DNA from: Lotus japonicus
Lineage: Eukaryota; Streptophyta; Magnoliopsida; Fabales; Fabaceae
Direction: 5' to 3'
DNA: 64,000 nucleotides
Assembly: GCF_012489685.1 (NCBI RefSeq)
Contig: NC_080043.1
Location: 62,489,920 to 62,553,919 of the forward strand
The position numbers and the translations under genes were made by a program. The notes beneath the pieces were generated by a model that did not search any database, was not told the DNA's origin, and saw nothing but the letters and a program-made list of their open reading frames with translations. Below, piece after piece: positions 12,591 to 21,830 of the stretch; positions within the stretch are counted from its first letter, which is position 1; every line of letters begins with the position of its first letter.

Positions 12591-13468
12591 TGATTGATAT
12601 TGTTGAGGTTATTGATATCCGAGTTGATTTTACTGTTGGTTCTATTGATATCTGGGTTGGTTTATATTGTTGGCTTGACGATATCTTATTTGATTTATAT
12701 TATGGGTTTTGTTGATATATGAGTTGATTTGTATTGTTGGTTTTGTTGAAATTTGATCTACATCTATACTGTTGAAGTTATTGTTATCTGAATTAATCTA
12801 TACTGTTAAGTTATTGATTCCTGAGTTAATTTATGTTATTAAGTTGTTGATATCTGTTTTAAAACCATATCGTTTGATTCTGTTAAATATATGATTCGAT
12901 TTCATGATTGATAGGATGAGTTGTCATCTAACTTGAGTTAAGTTGCTAGTTATTTACCATGCTATGTAATTAAATTCAATAGCATGCTTTTCTCTTTTAT
13001 ATGTGGTAGTTGTATGGAGTTAACCCTTTCTGTTTGCTACTTGTTGTTTGCGCGCTTAACGCTATTAGGCGATGGAGAGCCTTCCGACGATGCTTAGCCA
13101 TGCTGAGATGGAGGAGGAATAGTAACCGGCGGAGCAAGGATCGAAGAAGCTGTATAGTTTTCTCTTAGTAGTTTATGCTTTGAGTCTTCTTCGTCATCTG
13201 AAAACCCTGCTACTAAAACCCTGTTTTCGCCACTGTTTAAGTGTGCGTACTTATTTTGGAAACTTTCTTATGATATTGTAAGACACTATTATTATATATC
13301 GGGAACGGGTTGTTTAATTAAGACTATGTTATGTATTCAACTATATTTAGTTGTTTTGAAAAGAAAAAAAAAATATATCGTGTTTTCTTAGGATTACGAA
13401 ATAGTCCTTAGACTTTGTTAGGTTACTAATGTGACTCATCAGTTGAGAAATTGGGGCGTTACATTTTT

Positions 13469-13588
13469 CATCATCGTGACATATTTTATTTACTCTATAA
13501 CTACTGTTTTAATTATTTAATATATTAATTATTCATTGAAATTGGGGAAACATGTTTTTGTTAATTTGATTGGCTTCAAGTTGATTTG
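13469..13588 (+). repeat. 5' LTR of the Ty3/gypsy element, second (truncated) segment
   Basis: Resumes CATCATCGTGACATATTTT right after the nested LTR and matches 18251-18370 of the 3' LTR almost base for base. Homology stops at 13588 (TTGATTTG). About 1.2 kb of LTR plus the primer binding site are deleted here. Confidence 0.85.
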
Positions 13589-16500
13589 CCATAAATTCAT
13601 GAATCATATTCTTCTAGAGAGTGTCATAGGTGGTTTGACTCATGTGCTTGAGTTGTTGGAGTAGAATGAGTACAATGGCACTAGAGAGTAATTATAGTAT
13701 ATAATCTTAAAGCTTCGTGCAGCGTCATAGACTAGATTTTGAGGAGGCCTTTACGATCCATTTTTTTTCCTCAAATGCATTTTGGCATGAGATCTATACC
13801 TTGTACTACTTGTCAAAAGTTTCAACTTGGAGTTTGCTTTGAGGATGGTATGGTATGCTGTTAGTAAAATCATACATGTCATATTAAGAAGAATTGTCTT
13901 GTGGTTGTGGTACAACCTTCCTCTAGTCACAAATAAGCATTATTATGAGTGACTCTAGCATCTTCTTTGACCCCCTACAACACTTATTAGACAAGCTATG
14001 AGTTCTTTGGCCGAGATCGTGGAGTATCTAAAAAATAATGGTAAATGAAATGGTGGTTGAGGTCAGTGGTAGGTCAGGAGAGTCGAGCTTGAGTCTTTGC
14101 TTTGACTCATCAAGATGCTTAGGCAACCAGTACAGTGGCAGTAAGCATACTCTTATTATGATCTCGAGAGGATTATGTTTTGCTTAATGCTAAAGATATA
14201 TACTCTTTTTATCATTGTCGTCAATGCAATAAATTATCTTAGAAGTGCGGTAAAGGATTTAGTGGTTGAGGTTGAGAGTCAAGCTTAAATCCTTGTTTAA
14301 CTTGTCATAATGCTCAGGAAACTAATGTCATGGTTATAAGTATGCTTTTCATATGTTCTGTTTGAGCGTTGGACTACACACCCTTTGCATGATTGTTGTG
14401 TACTTCTCAACTTGGTAAATTATTTTGTTAGTTGATTAGATGTTGGTTGTTGCTACACCCCTTTAGAAGTTTTTGTAGTTGATTTTGTGCACCGTTCATT
14501 TGAGGAATCCATTAGGGATTGAGAGTTGTTGGTAGGCATCATAGCTTCAGTCATTGTTGATTTTTTTGAGATTTTGGAGAATGGATTGGTTGGTCTTTCA
14601 TCACTATACTTGAACTGTCATAACTAGATAGTAGGATTTAAAATACCTGGAGAGTCATCTTTCTCGTTTCCGAGAGAGCAAGGTTGGACCATATTGGGAG
14701 CTAACATGTTGCTAAGGAATGGTTGTCAATGATAGTTGATCTTGGTAGAGGATACTTATACAGCTGGAATGAAACTAGAAGAAATTTTTATAGTATGTGA
14801 ATTTATGAACAAATTATTGATTTCCTGATGTACTGTCCACTAAGGGGATATAACTTTTATATAAACTTAGATTCCTAGCACTAGATTCGTTTGTGAAGAA
14901 GAAAGGTGAATCTATGCAGTTATGTGCACAATAAATAACCAATATATTTTATCCTGCACAGATGAGTGGTCTGATTGGTTGTAAGTAGCTCAATATTATT
15001 TTTTAGAAAGAAAAAAAAAGAGTTGCAATTTGGGTATCGTCAATGGAATATTAAGGATATAATTTTTAGACAACTTTCAGAACATGTTGTGAGCATAATG
15101 AGTTATTTGTCATGCTTTTGGACTTAGGGATGCCACTACTATTCTTTATGAATTTAATGGACTGCATCTTTAATCATTCAGGGATCATTTTGTGGTTGTT
15201 CTTGTTGATTTGGTATACTACTAAGACAAAGAAGAGCACTATAAGCTTGATGATTGTAGAGTTATGTATAGGCTGCCCATTCCAACTCACTGTTGAATTT
15301 TTTGCAATTCGTTCTATAGTGGATAATGTGGCTGATGACATTAAACATGATCAAGGTCAAGATTTGTATGTGGTGAGGATGGTAGAGGATTTTTAAAGTG
15401 AAAGGTTCCACATTTTTCAATAGACTCTGATGATATTTTATGACTTAAATGGTGATGTGTGTGCCTAATGTAGATAGTTTGTGGGGAAAATATTAGAGGA
15501 TGCTCATAATTATTCTTACATGATTCACCTAGGATACTTGAGAAACTTTTATGTATGGGAAAGGATGAAGAAAGACATAAAAGATTTATTTCCGAATGTT
15601 AGCATGTGAAGGCTAAGCACAAAAGCAAGTGATGTTGCTTCAGTCTATTAAGACGTCACAGGGGAAGTGAGAAGGTATTGTTATGAACTTGGTGATAGGT
15701 TTGCTTAAGAATTTAATGTGTTATGATTTTGTATCGGTGGTTATGAATCGATTGACTGATTATGCACACTTCTTGCCTATGAAGAGTACTTATGCAGCTG
15801 CTATATATATACTAATATTTACCTTGGAATGAGATTGTTGTTTGCATGGTGTAAGCTTGTCTATGGTTTCAGATCTAGGAGCTAAATTGAATGCACAATT
15901 GTAGAAGACTTCTCAAAAGCGTTGTAGGTCTCGATCAGATTTGGGTGCAACTTTCTATGATAAACTGATAGCCGATTTGAGAGAACTATTCAGATCTCTT
16001 GTAGAATACAGTTCATGCTTGTGTTTTATAATTTATAAGGAGTTTGGATTTGAGCTGGTTTTTGATGAAATTTGCTTATAATAACAACTCTTAGTCTAGC
16101 ATACAAATGACCCCATTTGAGGCCTTATTTGGTAGGCGAGGCGGATTAGTAATAGGTTGGTTTGAAGTTGAAGAAGCTAAGTTTGTAGACTCTTAGAACT
16201 TATCCAAGATACAATAGAGATGTGTTAAGATAGTTCAAAATCATTGATTACAATTTAGAGTATGCAACAGTCTTATGCTGATAGGAGGCGACACCCTTTA
16301 AAGAATGGAGTTGGTGATCATGTGCTCTGGTGCGTCTCTCTAATGAAAGAGGTATGATGGTTTGGTAAAACTGGAAAGCTAAGTCTAAAATTCATCGGAC
16401 TTCTAAAATCTTAGAGAGGGTTCGATTGACACTTCTGCCAGATCCTTTTGTAGTTCATAGAGTTTTTCATGTTTTTATGCTTCAGAGGTACTCATATGAT

Positions 16501-16746
16501 TCTTATCACACTATCCATCATGAGGATATATAATAAGATGAACATGTATCTTATATGGAGTAGCTGGTAGCCATGCTTGAAATAAGGGTGGAAAATCCAC
16601 GTTCTAAGGACATTGGACATTGGTTTAGTGAAAGTTCTTTAGTAAAAAGATGGCTGGGGAAATTGAGGCAGTCATGTATGAGAAGCATTCTCTACTGTTT
16701 GAAGCTAAATGTTGCTATCGCTTTAAAATTCGATGACGAATTTTTC
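13589..16746 (+). pseudogene. Decayed gag-pol of the Ty3/gypsy element
   Basis: Recognisable fragments occur in shifting frames. A gag zinc knuckle lies at ~13800-13920 (C-x2-C start, then CHIKKNC). A protease-like end lies at ~14570-14640 (matching the DVILGMDWLS...LDCHNK block of related elements). Reverse transcriptase lies at ~15070-15260 (ELFVMLLDLGMP, MNLMDCIF, then FVVVLVDLVYY, where active elements have the YxDD-type 'FIDDIL' strand). The pre-integrase DVADDIK block and the MKKDI block of the H2C2 region follow at ~15310-15600. The integrase core is at ~15730-16140 (MNRLTDYAHFLPM, MTPFEALFGRR). The C-terminal part is at 16260-16700 (YADRRRHPLKN and the KVL/LVKVL region). Stops are frequent and parts of RT and RNase H are deleted. 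Confidence 0.82.
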
Positions 16747-16879
16747 TAAGGAGAGAAGATTGAAACGACTCGTTTAGTGTTAATATAGTTTTAAATATTA
16801 TTGTTATTATCTTTATTATATAAAAGAAAATAAGTTTAAAAAAAACAGAGATGTGGAAAGGGGTTCACGTAAACCCCAC

Positions 16880-17677
16880 TAGGGGTGGCAAAATGGGCTT
16901 GGCCCGTTGGGCCAGCCCGTTTTGCCCACCTTTTTTGACGGGTTGGGTTGGGATTTTGAACCCAAATTTAAAAGTGGGTCAACCCAACCCAACCCGTATT
17001 TTGGCGGGTTAATGACGGGTTGGGTTGGGTTAGCCCGCCAACCCATTTTTCACTTTTTTTTTGAAATTTTTTAAAATTTATTTCTATTTTTATTCTTTCA
17101 GTAGATTATTTTAAGGTGCGCATATAATACGACAGACCTAAACTAAAAAAAAAAATTATTTTGAAAACTCCCTTCAATGGATTCACCTATATAAGCTGCT
17201 GCTCTTATTCGTAGGTTATGTTTTGTCTAAAACTTTCATGACTACTCGACATTAAATTTTATAATTGTTGATTGACTATTATTGGCTAAAGTAAACTCTT
17301 GTTGCTAGTGAAGTTACAATTTTACAACTTTTAATAACCACACATGATAAATATTTTTTTGTTATTGCTATTGGTGAGACTTTCTAGTTGAACTCATAAC
17401 ATTTAAAGATAAAAAATAAGTATAATTCTACTTTTTTCATGTGTCAACATATAAAAAGTGAAAGATTGCTTAAAATTTCTCATTGCATTTCTTTTTTTAT
17501 TTCACTACATTTTCTAAGTGGGCTAGCCCGCCAACCCGTTTTCCCGTCAAAATATGGGTTGGGTTGAGACTTTGAACCCAAATACCAAAAGTGGGCTAGC
17601 CCAACCCAACCCGCATTTCGACGGGTTAGTGGCGGGTTGGGCCCAACCCGGCCCGCCAACCCATATTGCCACCCCTA
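16880..17677 (+). mobile_element. hAT-type MITE inserted in the 3' LTR
   Basis: The terminal inverted repeat is TAGGGGTGGCAA / TTGCCACCCCTA. The 8-bp TSD AACCCCAC lies at 16872-16879 and 17678-17685. The 5' LTR contains the empty site. Both ends carry long complementary runs of the GGGTTGGG / CCCAACCC type, so the transcript could fold. There is no transposase, and the middle is AT-rich. An 8-bp TSD is the hallmark of hAT elements. Confidence 0.9.
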
Positions 17678-18599
17678 AACCCCACCCCTTGATTTAAAAA
17701 TAAAATAAAACTAACAACCCACTAAATCACATTACCCACCCATCCGGTACCATTCTCTTCTTTCTTTTCTTCTACCCTTGATGAAATCAACGCCGCCTCT
17801 GTTCCTTTCTTCCTCAAGTCTGAATTCTCCCCCACCAAAGAACCACTAAACTCCTCCATAAATACACAACATTGATCCAATTACTATTCGGCCAGTGAAG
17901 AGACTTTGGGCATTAATTTGAGTGTTAGAGATTGGTGCTGCAAGGAAGGAGGAGTAGGGTATTCATCAGATCAAGGTGACACTATTGATTCCATTGAGGT
18001 ATACCTTCAACCCACAAATTTCTATAATAATATTGTAGCATAGTTTAGAATTAAGTAGAATTATTTTTAGGACTTTAGTTACACATTTGGAAATTTCATG
18101 GTTGCTCATGGGTAGTATGTCAAAGGGGTAATAAGTGCTGAAGGTTTGAGGTTAATTTTGTGTTCAGATTCGACGGCGAGTGAATCGTTCGGTGGTCGTA
18201 GGATTACTGAAAGCAACCGTGGTTATTCTTAATAGTTGTGAGTGGTTTTCCATCATCGTGACATATTTTATTTACTCTATAACTACTGTTTTAATTATTT
18301 AATATATTAATTATTCATTGAAATTGGGGAAACATCTTTTTGTTAATTTGATTGGCTTTAAGTTGATTTGTGTTTTATTAAGTTGACTGTGAGCAAGTTT
18401 AATGATTTAAATTGAGAAGAACATTTATAGTGAGTTGAGTTTGAATTATGTGAAATTTAGACTTATTTTGAAAAGCTTTGATGGGCATTGGAAAGCTGGT
18501 TTTGAGACTGTTGACAAGACTTGTACTGGTTTGAGAAAACGGTTTTGGTGATCCTTGATAGAACCCCGTAGCCGTTAACGGAGGTAACGGCCTAGGTGC

Positions 18600-18815
18600 A
18601 CCTAGCTAGTTTGATTCCGGGAGGAGAGGGCTATATGTTAGATGGAGCCACCAATGCACGGAGAGGGCTATCAACGAGATGTAGCTTCCCCGGATTATAT
18701 GATACGATGTGACATGTGATATGAGAGAGGAAAGGGCTATCCGTTAGATGGAGCCGCCCTTATCGGAGAATTCATCCCTTAGGAGGAGAGGGCTATCAAC
18801 GAGATGGAGCCGCCT
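18600..18815 (+). repeat. Degenerate direct repeats in the LTR
   Basis: Four spaced copies of an (A/G)GAGGGCTAT(C/A)...GAGATG(G/T)AGC block alternate 'GTTAGATGGAGCC' and 'AACGAGATGGAGCC' versions. They lie in the 3' LTR and may be regulatory or structural LTR sequence. The function is unknown. Confidence 0.6.
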
Positions 18816-19555
18816 TACGGTTCTACATGTGTGACCCTATTAAATTGTATTTCTGATTTTGAAATGCTTTCATATGATTGACATGATTTTTATTCAGTTT
18901 CATTGAAACAGTTATTTATAAACTTGGCAGTTTGATCATCTCTTATTTGAAATGGTTCTTATTAATTTTATTAATATTATACGTATTATCCACTCTGATC
19001 TGATAGTGAAAAACTCATCCTTCATATGTTTCCCCTTTCCTGTTCATGGTGGTTGTTAAATCCTCACTAAGTCTTTGTGACTTACCTCATTCATTATTTT
19101 CCCTCCACAGATTCACAGGCAACTAAGTAGTCAGCCGGTATCAGATTCAGATCATTCAATTTATCTTGTTGGTAGGCCTCCTTTGGTTGGTGGCTCGATT
19201 GGTGTCTTTTATTTGATTCTAGTTATCTGCAGCTATAGGGAGTCTTAGAATGATTTGGATTTAAGATTGTTATTTATTGTTTTATTGTAAAAGTTGCACT
19301 TGAGTGCTAAAATTGAAAATTTCCTTTTAATGAAAGTATGAAAATGGAGATCATTATTTGACATGATTTGTCATTTGAGATATTGGTGTTACAGACGAGA
19401 TCTTGTATAATTATTTTTTTTATAAAATATCGAGAAACATATGCAACTTTAGAGAATAGTTTGGAAAATGATTTTTGTGAGAAACAGGCTTGCCAGACTA
19501 GGGTGTCAGTATGTGCGCCGGTCACGGCTTAGGATTTTTGGGTCGTGACAACATC

Positions 19556-19785
19556 AACCACAACAGACTTTCTCTCGTATGTTTCATCCTCAAATTGAAG
19601 AAAGTGATGATGATGGTGATGATGGTGATGATGATGATGAACCTCCACCCTCACTACAACTATGCCGGGTTGGTCGGAGAACGAGAGGTCAGCTGCCACA
19701 GCAGGTGGAACAACCTCAGAGAGAGCACCACAACGTCAAAGAAGAAGACCTCATTGTGGAACATCATCCCAACATCAATTAGTTT
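19556..19785 (+). pseudogene. Plant mobile domain pseudogene, 3' end
   Basis: Continues the frame broken at 6004 (THQPQQTFSRMFHPQIEE after removing one ACATC copy). It passes through an acidic Asp-rich stretch to a basic, Arg/Gln-rich end. Near 19730 a +1 frame gives RQRRRPHCGTSSQH, the usual ending of this family. The zero frame ends at 19782, so a small frameshift is probable. The exact rejoining supports a single ancestral gene spanning 601-19785. Confidence 0.65.
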
Positions 19786-19934
19786 TATGTGTAATTTTAT
19801 TATTATTGTATCACTTTTTAACATTATCTTAAGATGTTTTATGTATGACTTTGCAGGTGAACATGATACGAATGTTTGTGGGCATTATATTGTTATAGTC
19901 CCTTTGAAAAAATGAAACATAATATTATAGCCAC

Positions 19935-20236
19935 TAAGGATGGCGATTTAGGTAAAAAAAAGGTGTCGCGGACATGATGGGCAACATTTGAAAAAAAAGA
20001 GGTATCGCCAACAAGATTGACAGCATTTATAAAAAAATAAAAAAATTTGTATCGCCAATTCACAATTGCTATAGGCGATATAGGTGAAAAAAATAAAAAA
20101 TGAAACATATATCCACTAGTAGTGGCGATATACATGGGAAACAAGAAAAAAAAAACAGATGTATCGCTATTTGTGATGGCGATATTTGAAAAGTAATTTG
20201 AGTATCGCCAGTATTGGTGGCGATATACATCAAACC
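19935..20236. repeat. Subterminal hairpin repeats (TATCGCCA / TGGCGATA)
   Basis: Four or five imperfect hairpins of about 25 nt, each shaped TATCGCCA-N-TGGCGATA, are spaced ~45 nt apart by A-rich linkers. The best are at ~20053-20082, 20110-20132, 20159-20187 and 20204-20228. Arrays like this are typical of subterminal transposase-binding regions of MULE or CACTA elements. The position just downstream of the PMD gene suggests this is the right end of the transposon that carried it. No terminal inverted repeat could be fixed. Confidence 0.55.
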
Positions 20237-20377
20237 TGTAAATAAAAATAAAGTTGCACTAAATTGGTAATTATTGGTATAAATTACATTAGTGGGGTAA
20301 AAGAGCCTCAATTTTGACCTCAACATTCATGTGTCATTTTTTTTGTTACAACTAGAATAGAAAGAAACAACAACAAA

Positions 20378-20516
20378 CTAACTAACTACGTCTTGGCAAA
20401 GCAAGGGCACCACTGTTGATGGTGGGAGCCTCCAAACCTTCCAATCCCAGCTTGCATTGATCATGAGCTTCGCCAACGCATCCGCCACCGTGTTTTTAAT
20501 CATAGTTGGATTTTTT
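20378..20516 (-). pseudogene. Possible RNase H-like C-terminal remnant
   Basis: On the minus strand the last ~45 codons before a stop at 20378 read NTVADALAKLMINASWDW, then VWRLPPSTVVPLLCQD. VADALAK followed by a W...PP motif resembles the end of RNase H domains in plant LINEs and related proteins. Nothing upstream on the same strand supports a longer copy. It is weak and could be chance, because the surrounding region is CT/GA-rich low complexity. Confidence 0.3.
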
Positions 20517-20519
20517 TTA

Positions 20520-21080
20520 TCTACATGTAATTTTATTATTATTTTCACCATTTTTCTTCTCCTTCCATTATCTTCTTCTTCCTCCTCCCTCCCATCACCA
20601 CCGGACCACCACAACCACCATCTCATTCCTAACATCACACATACAAGAATAACGAGAAGGGGAAGGAGTTTACAGGGGTGGAAAGAAGAAGCCCCATGGT
20701 GGTTTCCCTTCGTCGTCTCTCTACATCACATAGATGTCTATCTCTATCTCCAACCTTCTCTTCCCCCTTCTATGTCGGCGCCACCACCACCACCACCATC
20801 AGTCCATCAGTACTAAAGTAGTTGCAAAATTTTGCTTTCTTTCTCAACTGGGTTGTTACAATAATTAGGATTTGGGGGTGATGGTGTTGGATCTGAGGAA
20901 GAAGAAGGGGAGTTCTCACAGTGTTGGGTTTGTTTCATTTTGTTGAGTCTTACATTTGGGAAAATAGGAGGAAGAAGAAGATGGCAGTGATTCTGGTATT
21001 GAGCGACGGTGGTCGGTGGTGATGAGAGGGAGGAGGAAGAAGAAGATGATGAAAGAGGAAAGAGAAGAAAATGGTGAAAA
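20520..21080. other. Low-complexity CT/GA-rich interval, no gene
   Basis: It contains CTTCTTCCTCC and CACCACCACC runs that open proline/serine- or glutamate-rich frames on both strands. None shows a domain or consistent start context. Confidence 0.6.
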
Positions 21081-21084
21081 TTAA

Positions 21085-21830
21085 GCTTAAATATGTTTTT
21101 GGTCCCTACAAAATAAGGATCATTCGATATTAGTTCCAACACTTCATAACGTGTCGATTCGATCCCTAACTTTCTACAATAGGTGATTTTAGTCACTGTC
21201 GTCAGTCTCCATTACAAAAAAGGTGCATGTGGCAGACGAAACTCCACATCAACATTGGACACGTCATCAAATAAGGACTAAAACCAAAATACTCGTATAT
21301 TGTAAAACTAATTTTCCTACTTACCCCTAAAATTCTTAATCTATAATTATTAATTCTTAATCCTTAATCTCTCCTTCTTCATCTTCATCTTCTTCATCCT
21401 CAAACCTTATCTCCATGTTCATCTCCTTAATACCAAGAAACCTTCATTTTCATGTTCATCTTTCATCATTTTCAAAAACAAACACAAAATCTCTAAATCT
21501 AAACCGCCACAGATCAGCTTTGGCCAGAAACACAAAATCATCATCTCAAATTAACACAAATTTCGCAGAGGAACATAAAACCCCTACTCCTCCTCCATCA
21601 CCCCCAACTCCCCTTATTCTTCCTCCTCCATCACCAGGCACCCCCAACTCTCCTACTCCAAAGGCACGAGAGCCTCTCTTTTTAATCTCGATCTCTTCAA
21701 ACCCTCTCTTCTTGATCTCTTCCTCTCGATCTTTTCTGCTCCCTTAGTCATCTGTTCTCGATCTCTTTCTCTCCCTTCATAATGCAGTTCTTTACTCTAA
21801 AGTCTTGTGCTCTTCTTGGATTTATTCTCT
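21085..21830. repeat. Interspersed 'GGTCCCT' repeat of legume type plus CT-rich tail
   Basis: Begins TTAAGCTTAAATATGTTTTT followed by GGTCCCTAC, and continues with ACGTGTCGATTCGATCCC and an AGGACTAAAACC block. A divergent relative in the opposite orientation is at ~43540-43775 (CAGGGACTAAAAT ... AACATATTTAAGCCTAA). The open frame at 21415-21747 lies in its CT-rich part and looks non-coding. The class is uncertain, perhaps a non-autonomous retroelement. Confidence 0.5.

Larger units (their letters stand above)
6689..13463 (+). mobile_element. Second long LTR (probable solo), itself interrupted
   Basis: Begins TGTAAGACCCAGG at 6689 and ends GGGGCGTTACA at 13463. The TSD is TTTTT (6684-6688 and 13464-13468). 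The 3' LTR of the host element keeps the empty site (GTGGTTTTCCATCATCG, one T-to-C difference). Without the nested copy at 7114-10885 it is about 3.0 kb. Its right part (10891-13463) shares the minisatellite and the TTAACGCTATTAGGCGATGG block with the minus-strand LTR at 957-5135. No protein motif was seen. Confidence 0.82.
6005..19550 (+). mobile_element. Ty3/gypsy LTR retrotransposon (Tekay/Del-like), decayed, with nested insertions
   Basis: The element starts TGAAACGACTCG at 6005 and ends GGGTCGTGACA at 19550. A perfect 5-bp TSD, ACATC, lies at 6000-6004 and 19551-19555. The two LTRs share their first ~120 bp with only a couple of differences. The purine tract AAGGAGAGAAGA at 16747-16758 immediately precedes the 3' LTR. 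The order zinc knuckle, protease, RT, integrase in the internal region fits Ty3/gypsy, and the post-integrase text resembles the Del/Tekay lineage. The 5' LTR lacks its last ~1.2 kb and the primer binding site, so a deletion joined it to gag at ~13588. The element cannot move by itself. Confidence 0.88.
16761..19550 (+). repeat. 3' LTR of the Ty3/gypsy element
   Basis: Starts TGAAACGACTCG and ends GTCGTGACA. Net length is about 1.98 kb after subtracting the MITE and its TSD copy. The first part matches the 5' LTR. The region 18371-19550 has no counterpart upstream because the 5' LTR is truncated. Confidence 0.87.

Noticed and set aside
20457..20816. 119-codon proline-rich frame
   Set aside because: CT/CAC low complexity with no domain, and it overlaps the weak minus-strand RNase H-like remnant.
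21415..21747. 110-codon Ser/Pro-rich frame
   Set aside because: Part of the interspersed GGTCCCT repeat, with low-complexity composition.
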